From CAVQDV01 sp963711375 (GTDB lineage: Bacteria; Pseudomonadota; Gammaproteobacteria; Coxiellales; Coxiellaceae): a stretch of 64,000 nucleotides of DNA. The position numbers were made by a program, and so were the translations under genes. The stretch's first letter is position 1, and each line of letters opens with the position of its first letter. The notes under the pieces were generated by a model. That model saw nothing but the letters and a program-made list of their open reading frames with translations, was not told where the DNA came from and did no database searches. Of the stretch, positions 26,272-35,746 are shown piece after piece. The stretch is from NCBI GenBank assembly GCA_963711375.1, contig CAVQDV010000005.1:2108001-2172000 (forward strand), written 5' to 3'.

Positions 26272-28221
26272 GTGAGAAATGCAACAGACTTAAGTGCCGC
26301 ATTACAACAGCTTGAGCGAGGAATTGAGTCTTTGCGCTCTAAAAAAGGCGGAAATCTTGAAGATGCATGGTTTATTTTGCACGGGGAGCTTGCAAAAACG
26401 AAGTATGAGCTTTTTTGTGTTTATGAGCTTTCAGAACCAGAGATCGCTGTTCAGTTGCTCGATAGCTCCATAAGAATGGGCTTTTCAAAAGCCCAGAACC
26501 GATTGCAGAGTTTAAAGTCACAAGAAGCTTCCAATTGTATTTCCACAGCCGAACTTGAAAAACTAGATAGAAGTACCGTTTATTTATATGGTTTAAAGGC
26601 ACTTACCGGCATTGGTGCTATCTGTAATCACTCTCTGGCTTTCAATTGTTTTGAAGTACTCGCCAAGCAAGGTGATTCTGCGTCACAATTTTTACTTGCT
26701 CATATGTATCGTACTGGCCTTGGTGTTCAAGAAAACAGAGCTTTCTCAGTTAATTGGATTAAAGAAGCAGCTCTGCGAGAACATGCCCTTGCCCAAAATC
26801 AACTCGGATGGGCGTATAAAAATGGCGACGGAATAGAACAAAGTGATGCACTCGCCGTTCATTGGTATCAGAAAGCTGCTCTGAATGGAAGTTCTGCTGC
26901 AAAAAATAATCTTGGGTGGATGTATAAACAGGGTCGAGGTGTTCCGCAAGACGATGCCCTCACTCTCTACTGGTTTCGATTAGCCTCTCTCCAAGGATGC
27001 TCTACTGCGCATTGTTTCCTCGGAGAGTTTTATCGACTTGGCCAAGGCCTTGAACAAGATAATACTTTTGCCCTTTACTGGTTTCGGCAGGGCGCTAGGC
27101 AAGGGCATCAAATTTCGCAATCCTTTCTCTTACACATGTATAAATATAATCTAATTAAGCTGGATTCCAATGAAGCCAGTGAATACCGAATAGATGTCCA
27201 AAAAGGCAGTGTCTCTTTAGAATTAGTCTCTCGTTATTTAAACCAACACACGGATTTTGAGGATATCAGTAGAAAATATCACCGAGTTATGCTTAAGGTA
27301 CAGGCAAAGAAAAAAATAGAATACGTAGAGTCAAGAAATTCCAAGTTTTTTGAATACAAAAAACTGGGATCTTTGAGCGTTGAAGAAGAGCCAATTGTCC
27401 AAGTATTTAGCCTTCATCCTAATGAATTTTTCGAACACTTAATGAAAGATTCATTGCTAGATGAAGAAACTCGTTTTTTTTGGATTTTACAATTATTTAA
27501 TGAGCATTGCTGTGGGAAGAAATTTTGGTATTCATTTGCTGGACTTCCAAAATTAAAGCCCGCTTATGTGGCAGCCGTGAATATCGAGGTGGCAATAGAG
27601 CAATACGCCCATTTAAGCCAACTCGGAAAAGGGCGAAATGTGGGATTGCTGAATGACACAAAAACAGTCGATTTGAATCAAATAAAAGAAGAAAAAATAG
27701 CGTTTATTCTTAACATTTTGAAGGAAGTTTCAGAAAAACATTCTCGTTACGCCGAGGTTCAGCTGATCATGGCGCATTTGCATTATATGCAAGATAAAAA
27801 AGGCCCCCAATGGAAAAAGCATTTCAATACCTGCATGGAAACCGATCTTGAAAAAAAGTGGATTGATATGGAAAGTGTTCCAAAACGTGCTTATGAGCAT
27901 AGCGTTCAGGTTCTCAAAAGCTATAGAATTGCTGACTTAAGAGTAAATTCAGAGGACGTAAAACAAGACTTGCTGCAAAGTGAAATCAAATGCTATCGAG
28001 AAAATAATCCCTCGATACAAGCGCTGTTGCGTCTCTCCATAATGACGGAAGATCGAGAAAAACGAGGGAATTATTTATTATCAGCAAAAGCCTTAAATAC
28101 AAATCCCGCTGAAACCAAAAGCTGGCTAAAATCCCTCGATCAGGATCTCGCCATCAGCGAAGAAGTGCGTAAAGAAATAGAAAGCGAGCTCGAAAAACCT
28201 CATGCAACAAAAAGGTATTAA
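26272..28221 (+). CDS. Sel1-repeat protein, candidate effector (649 aa)
   Basis: The start is GTG with GGTGGTGAG ahead. From residue about 100 to 290 there are at least five Sel1/SLR units, each about 36 residues, such as SASQFLLAHMYRTGLGVQEN, ALAQNQLGWAYKNGDGIEQS and SAAKNNLGWMYKQGRGVPQD. The C-terminal half is helical with no domain I recognise. There is no signal peptide or membrane helix. Sel1 proteins of Legionella such as LpnE, EnhC and LidL act in host-cell entry and vacuole trafficking. The PmrA-type promoter places this gene with the ankyrin and OTU genes; its role as an effector is inferred. Confidence 0.8.
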   Translation: MRNATDLSAALQQLERGIESLRSKKGGNLEDAWFILHGELAKTKYELFCVYELSEPEIAVQLLDSSIRMGFSKAQNRLQSLKSQEASNCISTAELEKLDRSTVYLYGLKALTGIGAICNHSLAFNCFEVLAKQGDSASQFLLAHMYRTGLGVQENRAFSVNWIKEAALREHALAQNQLGWAYKNGDGIEQSDALAVHWYQKAALNGSSAAKNNLGWMYKQGRGVPQDDALTLYWFRLASLQGCSTAHCFLGEFYRLGQGLEQDNTFALYWFRQGARQGHQISQSFLLHMYKYNLIKLDSNEASEYRIDVQKGSVSLELVSRYLNQHTDFEDISRKYHRVMLKVQAKKKIEYVESRNSKFFEYKKLGSLSVEEEPIVQVFSLHPNEFFEHLMKDSLLDEETRFFWILQLFNEHCCGKKFWYSFAGLPKLKPAYVAAVNIEVAIEQYAHLSQLGKGRNVGLLNDTKTVDLNQIKEEKIAFILNILKEVSEKHSRYAEVQLIMAHLHYMQDKKGPQWKKHFNTCMETDLEKKWIDMESVPKRAYEHSVQVLKSYRIADLRVNSEDVKQDLLQSEIKCYRENNPSIQALLRLSIMTEDREKRGNYLLSAKALNTNPAETKSWLKSLDQDLAISEEVRKEIESELEKPHATKRY

Positions 28222-28637
28222 TATTCGGCTGGTTTAGAGAGTAAAAGTAGTAGACTTATCATGATTGCAGCCATGAGGCTTAATAAGGGGAAGGTGATGA
28301 AGCCGAAAATTTGAAGGTGAATATCGCTGCAAGAGGGGCCTGTTGAACAGAGAGAAATGGGAGCTAATTTGGGGAACATTTGTTCGATGTATTGGTAAAG
28401 TGCAAATAGAGCGCCAAAAATGGCTAGAGGCATTGCGTAAATATAGATCTTTAAATCGTCTCGAAATATTGCAATTCCTAGAATAATGGATAAAGGATAA
28501 AGCATCACACGCTGATACCAGCACATGTGGCAGACGGGGATATTCTGTATTTCACTGCTGTATAAAGTAATCAGTAAAGCGCTGAGTGAAATAATCCACG
28601 CTAAAAATAGTGCAAATCGTTTAGTATTTATCGACAT
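28218..28637 (-). CDS. DsbB-like thiol oxidase
   Basis: 139 residues, four membrane helices. The first periplasmic loop carries CHMC (Cys36 and Cys39, in VCHMCWYQRVMLYP) and the second carries Cys97 and Cys103 (LCSTGPSCSD). This is the DsbB/BdbC arrangement, which passes electrons from a DsbA-type oxidase to quinones. The CxxCWYQR form resembles the BdbC/DsbI group. A DsbA-like gene is 1.4 kb away. It meets the Sel1 gene tail to tail with a four-base overlap. Confidence 0.88.
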   Translation of the reverse strand: MSINTKRFALFLAWIISLSALLITLYSSEIQNIPVCHMCWYQRVMLYPLSIILGIAIFRDDLKIYIYAMPLAIFGALFALYQYIEQMFPKLAPISLCSTGPSCSDIHLQIFGFITFPLLSLMAAIMISLLLLLSKPAEY

Positions 28638-28650
28638 TTTTTTTTCCTCA

Positions 28651-29238
28651 CTAAAAGCTATAGCCCACGGAAAGCATAAAGGGCACTTCTATTCCGCTAT
28701 TCACGGTAAATATATCACCATTTGAATAATGAACGGTATAAGCCTCAATATCGAAGGCTCTTTTTTTTCCAAATTGAAGGCCTAGACCAAGATAATCTTG
28801 AAATAGGAAATTTTCACTAAAGTAGGCTTTGCCAAAGCTCCGGGTACTTAATTCCGTGGGGCCTCCTAGTGAATATAAAAAATAGGCACGAAAATTAGGG
28901 TTTATTAATAGCCAAAGGCGCATTTCGAGAAAGACACTGAAGGCCCAGAGGGTTGTCCCTGGTATATTCCAGTTGGAAACACTCGCCCCGGTGGCGAGGG
29001 TGAAGATTTTTTTCGTAATAAAAATGTGGGTAAAACGAAGCATTCCACCCGAGGCTGCATTTTGTGGTGCCGACCAGAAAAAAGGGCTCGGTGGATGCGG
29101 AATGCTAAACCTAGTGATGGAATAATTTGAATAAGCAAAATTGATTTGATTAGGATTATAAGAATATTTATTTGGATTAGCGGCAAAAGCCGAGAGGCAG
29201 CACGCATTGGCGAGGCAAACTAAAATCCACTTTTTCAT
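28651..29238 (-). CDS. PagL-like lipid A deacylase, outer membrane
   Basis: 195 residues with a signal peptide (KKWILVCLANACCLSAFA) and alternating beta strands typical of a small outer-membrane barrel, ending in Phe (VGYSF). Near the end, AYTVHYSNGDIFTVNSGIE has the spacing of the PagL active site: His170, Ser172 and Glu184. PagL removes a 3-O-linked acyl chain from lipid A, which softens recognition by host TLR4. Other parts are divergent, so the family call rests mainly on this motif and the barrel form. It is 13 bp upstream of the dsbB-like gene and probably in its operon. Confidence 0.7.
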   Translation of the reverse strand: MKKWILVCLANACCLSAFAANPNKYSYNPNQINFAYSNYSITRFSIPHPPSPFFWSAPQNAASGGMLRFTHIFITKKIFTLATGASVSNWNIPGTTLWAFSVFLEMRLWLLINPNFRAYFLYSLGGPTELSTRSFGKAYFSENFLFQDYLGLGLQFGKKRAFDIEAYTVHYSNGDIFTVNSGIEVPFMLSVGYSF

Positions 29239-29352
29239 TGCTGCTCCACTTTCAGATCTGAGCGTACTCTAATTTAGGGGAGCGTCGAATGCAATTGCAA
29301 TTTCTCGAATGCGTTTGTACACTGGCAGCCTTTCTTGATGAGGGATCTCGCC

Positions 29353-29970
29353 ATGTTCAAAAAAAGCTTGGCCATTTTCTGCGGGGTCCTGCTAGTAGCG
29401 CAGGCAAACGCTAAGGTAGAAAATCCAGCCTATGTGGAGCTACAGAGCCAATTCTCAACGATTGACTATAAATTGTCATTCTTAACCAATGGGGTTACAG
29501 CTCGCTCCATTGTGAGGGGGGGCATCAATTTTCATTTGGATATTGGCTATCAATTTACAAATGCTGTTGCTGCAGAACTTGGAATTTTGTGGGCCTATTG
29601 GCCGAGGTATCAAGGAGTTTTACCCCCACCTGGATCTCGTGGACGTGGTGAGGTACCTCAAAACTATAGGGTAAAACATAATGTCTTATATTTAGCTTTA
29701 AAATATGGCTTTTCTTTGAGTCCACGTTGGGAAATTTATGGAAAGGCTGGTGTGGGTTCTGTGGCTCGAGATGGGTTTGTGTTAGCAAGAATTCATGAAA
29801 TAAACAGTCGCCTGTTTGCGACCCCTGTTCTGGGCGCCGGAGTTTTATATAGAATAAATGCTCGCTGGTGTATAGACGCCTCTTTGATGGAAGCTTTGCC
29901 GCAAAGCGCGCAAAATCTTCCCGCCGCTTTTTTTGTTGGTATTGGCGCAAGATACCAATTTACCCTTTAA
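29353..29970 (+). CDS. Outer-membrane beta-barrel protein
   Basis: About 205 residues from ATG at 29353, with a signal peptide (FKKSLAIFCGVLLVAQANA). The mature part has paired amphipathic strands and turns and ends RYQFTL, an aromatic C-terminus for BAM insertion. The pattern, such as RGGINFHLDIGYQFTNAVAA and LYLALKYGFSLSPRWEIYG, resembles OmpA-like or opacity-type eight-strand barrels. It has no peptidoglycan-binding domain. The function is unknown; adhesion or envelope stability are usual for such proteins. Confidence 0.7.
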   Translation: MFKKSLAIFCGVLLVAQANAKVENPAYVELQSQFSTIDYKLSFLTNGVTARSIVRGGINFHLDIGYQFTNAVAAELGILWAYWPRYQGVLPPPGSRGRGEVPQNYRVKHNVLYLALKYGFSLSPRWEIYGKAGVGSVARDGFVLARIHEINSRLFATPVLGAGVLYRINARWCIDASLMEALPQSAQNLPAAFFVGIGARYQFTL

Positions 29971-29975
29971 TGCTG

Positions 29976-30623
29976 TTATTTTACAGCATCTGCAATTTCT
30001 TTAATTCGAGCATAGGTGAGGGGCTGCACAGAAATGCCATTTACATAAATGGCAGGGGTTGCCACATTACTAGCCCCCATAATTTTTTCAGCCAGTTTCA
30101 TATTACTATTAATAAATTCAGTATTAGGGCTTTTGACGAGACATTCACTGAGTTTATTACTGTCAATACTTGGAATGTGACTTGCCATTTGCATGAGAGT
30201 TGGAATAGTCGCCCAATCATCACTTTCCGCAGGTTGATGATTGTAAATGTAATCGACAAAATCAAAAAAACTGGCTGGATTTTGTTGATAAACGCAACGG
30301 GCAGCATTAGCCGCCGGTAATGAACCGGGAATAAAGGCCAAATTAATTAAGGTATAGTTTGCTTTGCCAGTATCAATTAATTCTTTTTTTATCGTGGGGA
30401 AAATAGTAGTGCTATATCGCATGCAATTGCCACATTTTAAATCTTCAAAGGCTACGATATGAATTTTTGCATTTTCCTTACCTAGGCTTGGTTGATTGCT
30501 GGTATCGATCTCAACTGATTTGGGTAAGGGAGCATGGGGTTTAAAAAAATAAAAGCCAACACCGACTAAAATAATGAGAAGCAGGGTTAAAATAACCGCT
30601 TTCCGCATCGAATTCTTGCCCAT
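29976..30623 (-). CDS. DsbA-family thiol:disulfide oxidoreductase, membrane-anchored
   Basis: About 215 residues. ATG at 30623 has GGGAG 6 nt upstream; the open frame upstream of it is not needed. An N-terminal membrane anchor (AVILTLLLIILVGVGFYFF) is followed by a thioredoxin fold with CGNC (Cys64 and Cys67), the helical insert, and the cis-Pro loop (NVATPAIYVNG). This is the BdbD/DsbA type that oxidises or shuffles disulfides in exported proteins. Together with the DsbB-like protein it could form a complete oxidation pair. Confidence 0.88.
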   Translation of the reverse strand: MGKNSMRKAVILTLLLIILVGVGFYFFKPHAPLPKSVEIDTSNQPSLGKENAKIHIVAFEDLKCGNCMRYSTTIFPTIKKELIDTGKANYTLINLAFIPGSLPAANAARCVYQQNPASFFDFVDYIYNHQPAESDDWATIPTLMQMASHIPSIDSNKLSECLVKSPNTEFINSNMKLAEKIMGASNVATPAIYVNGISVQPLTYARIKEIADAVK

Positions 30624-30727
30624 GATCGCTCCCTTTTTATGTTCAATGGGCAAATAGTAAAGTATTGTTTGTGCTTTTGCGAGGGTTTGATATAATCTGC
30701 CCAAATTATAAGCAAGTGGAGTAGTCT

Positions 30728-31993
30728 TTGAGAAAGAACAACAATCGTAATATGGCTGTTTATGGATGGACAGTGTGTGGTTTAGCCGCTATTTTCTATT
30801 GCTATGAATATTTGCTTCGAATAGAGCCAAGCGTGATGATTCCCAATTTAATGAGCCATTTTGCCGTTACCGGTGCTGGACTCTCCTTCGTCATAGCGAT
30901 GTACTATTACGCCTATACACCCCTGCAAGCCGTGGTTGGCGTATTTACGGATTATTTTGGCCCCAAAAAGGTACTCACCAGCGCTATTGGGTTCTGTGTG
31001 CTGGGTTGTGTGCTTTTTATGATGTATGGAAGTTTATGGGGAGCGGCAGGCGGGCGTTTTTTAATAGGCATTGGAAGCGCATTTGCCTTTGTTGGAGTGC
31101 TAAAACTTGCCGCGATGTGGTTGCCTGCCAAACGTTTTGCCATGTTTGTTGGACTCACGACGAGTCTAGGAATGGTAGGCGCGATGATTGGCGATATTGG
31201 CTTGACGTGGGCACTAGGAAAATTCGGTTGGCAGAGTATTCTCGCAGGCAGTGCTATTTTTGGCGCTATTTTGATTCCAATATTTTTCTTTTTTGTGCAT
31301 GATAAAAAAAATAAAAATATTATGACTGATACCACGGAGATGAACTTTCCCGCCGCGATAGAAGGCCTGTGGATTTCTCTCAAAAATCGCCAATTAATTT
31401 GTGCAGGACTAATAGGCTGTACTCTATATTTATCTCTATCCGTTTTTGGAGAATATTGGGGCATTCCCTATTTAAACGAAACAAATGAGGGAACAGCACG
31501 AGTACTATCCTCCGCCATGAATTCAATGGTATTTTTTGGTTGGTTAATTGGTGGTCCACTAAGTGGTTGGTTATCTGATCGATTAAAAACTCGTCGCCTG
31601 CCCCTAATATTCGGCAATTTTTTAGCGGCTCTTACCATTAGCGCTTTAATTTTATGGCCCCACATGGCTGAGTTTCTTAAATTTATTTTACTTTTCTTAT
31701 TTGGCTTATTTTCCAGCGTTGAAATTATTTGTTTTTCATTGCCTAGAGATTTATTACCCATTAAATATGCTGCTACAGCACTCGGTGTGGTGAATTTATT
31801 TATTATGATTGGCGGAATGATTTTGACGCCACTAGTGGGAGTAATATTGGACGCTCTCTGGGCGGGTCAAATGGCGAATGGTCACCGAGTATATACCTTG
31901 TTTGATTATCAAGTGGCCTTAGCTTTAATTCCAATAGCGATGTTTTTAGCGATGATTCTGTCCTATAAAATGAAGGAAACCTATCGTGACTGA
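30728..31993 (+). CDS. MFS transporter, 12 membrane helices
   Basis: 421 residues. TTG at 30728 fits with GGAG six bases ahead; ATG eight codons later is possible. Twelve hydrophobic helices are visible, with the MFS loop motif in VFTDYFGPKKVL between helices 2 and 3 and GWLSDRLKTRR in the second half. It resembles the Legionella and Coxiella major facilitator proteins that import host metabolites, such as the Pht family, but I cannot name a substrate. It overlaps sdhE by eight bases. Confidence 0.85.
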   Translation: MRKNNNRNMAVYGWTVCGLAAIFYCYEYLLRIEPSVMIPNLMSHFAVTGAGLSFVIAMYYYAYTPLQAVVGVFTDYFGPKKVLTSAIGFCVLGCVLFMMYGSLWGAAGGRFLIGIGSAFAFVGVLKLAAMWLPAKRFAMFVGLTTSLGMVGAMIGDIGLTWALGKFGWQSILAGSAIFGAILIPIFFFFVHDKKNKNIMTDTTEMNFPAAIEGLWISLKNRQLICAGLIGCTLYLSLSVFGEYWGIPYLNETNEGTARVLSSAMNSMVFFGWLIGGPLSGWLSDRLKTRRLPLIFGNFLAALTISALILWPHMAEFLKFILLFLFGLFSSVEIICFSLPRDLLPIKYAATALGVVNLFIMIGGMILTPLVGVILDALWAGQMANGHRVYTLFDYQVALALIPIAMFLAMILSYKMKETYRD

Positions 31994-32279
31994 GATCAGT
32001 CATGAATTACATCCCGGAAAAATTCGTTGGAAATGCCGGAGGGGTATGCTTGAGCTCGATATGATTTTGCTTAAGTTTTTTGACGAAAAATTTTTGAAAT
32101 TACCGACGCTTTTACAAAGACAGTTTTCAAATTTTTTAAATGAGCCAGATCCCGTTCTCTTCAATTGGTTTTTGGCGCACATGATACCGGAAGACAAGGA
32201 GCACGCCGACATGGTAAATTTAATATTGGATACCCCAAATAATCAAAGGAGTGATGATGCTTCGTTTTCTTGTGTGTAG
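31986..32279 (+). CDS. sdhE: Succinate dehydrogenase assembly factor SdhE
   Basis: 97 residues with the SdhE hallmark KIRWKCRRGMLELDMILLKF (the RGxxE motif) and FNWFLAH near the end. SdhE (YgfY/CptB) helps attach FAD covalently to succinate dehydrogenase. The start is GTG, overlapping the MFS stop. The last 23 bases overlap the protease gene, so translation may be coupled. Confidence 0.92.
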   Translation: MTEISHELHPGKIRWKCRRGMLELDMILLKFFDEKFLKLPTLLQRQFSNFLNEPDPVLFNWFLAHMIPEDKEHADMVNLILDTPNNQRSDDASFSCV

Positions 32280-33309
32280 TTTTTTTTCAGTTTTTTTTTT
32301 CACGTCGATTATAGCTTCTGCTGAAGACGCTCCCATTTCCTATTCTAAGGCCGTTAAACTAGCCGCACCCGCGGTCGTTAACATTTACACGGTCTCTCCA
32401 GGCACTTCGTCTTCACGAATAGAACCCGACCAGGAAGCTATCAATTATCGTCTTGGTTCGGGTGTTATCATAGATAAAGACGGTCACATCCTTTCAAATT
32501 ATCATGTCACCTCACAAGCAAATGCGATTCTAGTAGCACTGCCCGATGGGCGGAAAATACCCGCGAAAGTGGTTGGATTTGATGCCGAAACCGATCTTTC
32601 GGTACTGAAAATATCGGCCAATAATCTTTCTCCTGTTGCCATCGGCGATTCGCGTAATTTACAAGTTGGCGATGTAGTCCTTGCCATTGGTAATCCCTTT
32701 GGATTAGGTCAAACCGTCACTCATGGAATTGTTAGCGCTATTGGGCGAAATACGGCGGGCATTAATCAGCTTGAAAATTATATTCAAATTGATGCGGCAA
32801 TTAATCCAGGAAATTCTGGTGGGGCATTAATTAATACCCAAGGAAAACTCGTTGGAATCACGGTCGGCATCTATTCCCGTACAGGGGGATTTCAAGGAGT
32901 TGGTTTTGCCATACCGGTGGATGTCGCGATGAATATCATGAATCAAATTATTAAAAAAGGCCATGTGGAAAGAGGCTATTTGGGTATAAACGTATTGGAT
33001 GTTCCTCAAGCCAGCGGAGTGATTGTCGCTCAAGTGATTACGAATTCCCCGGCAGGTATTGGCGGCCTAAAGGTGAAGGATGTCATTTTATCGATAAATG
33101 AGTATCGCGTGCAAAATGCGACTGGTTTTCAGAATTATATGGCTGAGCAGGAACCCGGAACGAATCTGCTTCTGAAAGTGCTTCGATGGGGTAAAACAAT
33201 TGATATAAACATAAAAGCAGGCGTTAGGCCCCCACCCCCAGTTCTAGACGATAGAGGTCAGCCGCATTTACCAGGCGAGCAAAGGGATCTCCCCGATCAT
33301 GTGGGGTAG
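32257..33309 (+). CDS. DegS-like trypsin-type serine protease with one PDZ domain
   Basis: About 350 residues. ATG at 32257 gives the best spacing to AGGAG. An N-terminal hydrophobic stretch (LRFLVCSFFSVFFFTSIIA) may anchor the protein or be cleaved. The catalytic triad is His83 (SNYHV), Asp113 (TDLSVLK) and Ser187 (NPGNSGGAL). A single PDZ domain follows (GYLGINVLD, PAGIGGLKVKDVI). One PDZ and an N-terminal anchor are the DegS pattern: a sensor that cuts the anti-sigma factor RseA in envelope stress. A proline-rich tail is variable. Confidence 0.9.
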   Translation: MLRFLVCSFFSVFFFTSIIASAEDAPISYSKAVKLAAPAVVNIYTVSPGTSSSRIEPDQEAINYRLGSGVIIDKDGHILSNYHVTSQANAILVALPDGRKIPAKVVGFDAETDLSVLKISANNLSPVAIGDSRNLQVGDVVLAIGNPFGLGQTVTHGIVSAIGRNTAGINQLENYIQIDAAINPGNSGGALINTQGKLVGITVGIYSRTGGFQGVGFAIPVDVAMNIMNQIIKKGHVERGYLGINVLDVPQASGVIVAQVITNSPAGIGGLKVKDVILSINEYRVQNATGFQNYMAEQEPGTNLLLKVLRWGKTIDINIKAGVRPPPPVLDDRGQPHLPGEQRDLPDHVG

Positions 33310-33364
33310 GAGCTTCGCCTTTGTCGTGATATAATGTGTATGTGCACTTATTGGAAGAGGGAAC

Positions 33365-35746
33365 ATGATGTTCGATTCATTTTGTCAGCTGGGCCATTAT
33401 CAGCTTAATTTTTATGGAATGCCGCTTTTTCTCCTTTCTTTTGCCTCTTTTTTCTTTGGTGTATTTACATTGATCCGTGAACGCTGTTCACTTGTGGCCC
33501 TTAGTCTCTTTTTATTAACGTTAATGATTAGCAATTGGCTTTTTTGTTTTGCGCTCCTGTACTGGTCAAAAAACGATGGGCTTGCTCTAGGCTGGGCGAA
33601 CGCGGGTTATTTAACCATTCCTTTGATCGCACCTTCAGCGTATTGGTTTATCTGCATTTCACTCGATCTTCAAAAAAAACGGGCTAAAACTATTTTAGCG
33701 GGTTTTATTTTAGGAATATTATTTGTTTTTACTCAGATTAAATTTAACCTATTGTTCAATCATGTAAGCTCAAACTTTTGGGGATTTTATCCTAGATTTG
33801 GATCTTTTGCGTCGATAGTCTTTTCAGTGTTTTTTTGGTTGTACATGGGCCTAGGCTTAAGCGAACTTATTTCTGAGTATAAAACCACCACGGCTAAAAC
33901 CACAAAATATTATCGAATTCGTTTATTATTGCTAGGTTCTGCGCTCGCTTTTTTGGCACTTATTGATTCGCTGCCCAATTTTGGATTAGAGGTGTATCCT
34001 TTCGGTTATGCAGCTGTGGCCATCATTATTCTGATTTTGCTTAGCCTTAGCAAAAAAGTTGAGATCTTCGATATCAAACCCAACCATTCCTCTTACCATT
34101 TATTAAATGCAATGAATGATGCCATGATTTTGTGTGATGATGAGGGCGTTATTCGCTTAGCGAATAATCGGGCTAGACAAATTATCGGAGGTGATATCCC
34201 GGAGTTGGTTGGGAAATCGATTCAGGATGTGATTTTAAAAAATGTTGAAAACGGTAAGGACGTCTTGGATGAAATAACTCAGAATAAATCCCTGCACGAT
34301 TATGAGGCGCATTGCCTTGGAAAAGAGGGCAATGTGATTCCGGTTAGCCTTTCATACGCACCGATTTTAGATCCCGACAACGAAAAAATGTTTGGCTGGG
34401 CGATTATGGCCAAAAATATTACCGAACGCAAAGAAATGGAAAAAAAATTAACGCGTTCTGAAACCTTCGATCAATTAACGGGACTCTACAATCGAAAAAA
34501 ATTTGAAGAAGAATTGCATAATCATTTAGAGATCGCGAAACAAACGAAAATACACGGGGCTTTATTGTTGATTGATTTAGATCGATTTAAAGAAATTAAT
34601 GATAGTTTTGGCCATTCCGCTGGGGACAAAATTCTCGTTGGAATTGCGAGCATTTTGAGAAATAATTTTCGAAAAGTGGACGTCGTGTCTCGGCTGGGAA
34701 GTGATGAATTTGCTGTTATAACCCCGAATGTAAAATTGGATGATATCAAATTTATTGTTAGCAAATTATTGAGTGTTATTGGGCGTTCGCGCGTTCAAAT
34801 CGAAGATCATGAAATTTCGATGTCGGTTTCTATTGGGGTGGCTCTGTTCCCATTGCATGCCGATACGGCTGATACCCTGTTGGCCTATGCGGATTATGCT
34901 TTGTATAAATCCAAACGAGAATCTCGAAATAGTTATAGCGTTTATAGTTCTTCTAAAAATTGGTCTTCTCCCTTTAAAATGCAGGTCACTTGGGCCACCC
35001 GAATTCGTCATGCGCTTCAACATAATCGTTTTGTCCTTTTGGCTCAGCCCATATATAACGCCAAAACGAATAAGAATTCGCACTACGAATTATTATTACG
35101 CATGTATGGAGATGACGATAAATTAATTTCGCCAGATTCTTTTATACATGTCGCCGCTCATTATGGGCTAATTCGAGATATTAATTATTGGGTTTTAGAA
35201 CAGGTATTTTCGTTAGCGAAGCAATATCCGAACGCCTCATTTACCTGTAATTTATCGGGTGGGATTTTCTCGGATGATAAATTACTTTCCGTTTTGGACG
35301 ATAGGCTTGCGAATGCTGGTGTGAATCCTGATCATATTACGATTGAAATCACTGAGAATGTGATTATGAGTGATATTAAAAACGCGATGCGCTGTTTAAC
35401 GATTTTCAAGAAAAGAGGCCTAAAATTCGCTTTAGATGATTTTGGAACCGGTCTTTCTTCGTTCGCTTATCTCAAAGGCTTGCCTATAGATTTTTTAAAA
35501 ATCGATGGTAGCTTTGTTAAAAATCTGCCGACCAGTGACCTGGATAAAGATTTCGTACATGCAATGGTGCAAATTGCAAAACGTTTAGGCGTTAAAACGG
35601 TTGCAGAATACGTCGAAAATCAAGAGATTGTGGATATACTAAATAGTGTCGGTGTGGATTATTTTCAGGGTTATCACTTCAGCAAACCTATCGACATTGC
35701 AGAGGCCATTGCCAAGCATCCTATCCCTCCCGAGGGGGAGTCTTAG
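33365..35746 (+). CDS. Membrane GGDEF-EAL protein with 7TM and PAS domains
   Basis: 793 residues. An N-terminal region with seven membrane helices, of the histidine-kinase 7TM type, spans about 1-230. A PAS domain follows near 245-360 (AMILCDDEGVIRLANNRARQ). The GGDEF domain has a GSDEF active loop (RLGSDEFAV, near 442). The EAL domain begins near 570, with ELL in place of EAL but the catalytic Glu kept, and shows DDFGTG near 692 and AEYVEN. Both c-di-GMP synthesis and breakdown are possible; the net activity cannot be told. It converges with the transaldolase gene, overlapping by four bases. Confidence 0.93.
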   Translation: MMFDSFCQLGHYQLNFYGMPLFLLSFASFFFGVFTLIRERCSLVALSLFLLTLMISNWLFCFALLYWSKNDGLALGWANAGYLTIPLIAPSAYWFICISLDLQKKRAKTILAGFILGILFVFTQIKFNLLFNHVSSNFWGFYPRFGSFASIVFSVFFWLYMGLGLSELISEYKTTTAKTTKYYRIRLLLLGSALAFLALIDSLPNFGLEVYPFGYAAVAIIILILLSLSKKVEIFDIKPNHSSYHLLNAMNDAMILCDDEGVIRLANNRARQIIGGDIPELVGKSIQDVILKNVENGKDVLDEITQNKSLHDYEAHCLGKEGNVIPVSLSYAPILDPDNEKMFGWAIMAKNITERKEMEKKLTRSETFDQLTGLYNRKKFEEELHNHLEIAKQTKIHGALLLIDLDRFKEINDSFGHSAGDKILVGIASILRNNFRKVDVVSRLGSDEFAVITPNVKLDDIKFIVSKLLSVIGRSRVQIEDHEISMSVSIGVALFPLHADTADTLLAYADYALYKSKRESRNSYSVYSSSKNWSSPFKMQVTWATRIRHALQHNRFVLLAQPIYNAKTNKNSHYELLLRMYGDDDKLISPDSFIHVAAHYGLIRDINYWVLEQVFSLAKQYPNASFTCNLSGGIFSDDKLLSVLDDRLANAGVNPDHITIEITENVIMSDIKNAMRCLTIFKKRGLKFALDDFGTGLSSFAYLKGLPIDFLKIDGSFVKNLPTSDLDKDFVHAMVQIAKRLGVKTVAEYVENQEIVDILNSVGVDYFQGYHFSKPIDIAEAIAKHPIPPEGES

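Noticed and set aside
30952..31464. 170-codon minus-strand frame
   Set aside because: Complement of the MFS transporter, rich in Pro and Lys as expected from antisense of membrane helices; no start signal.
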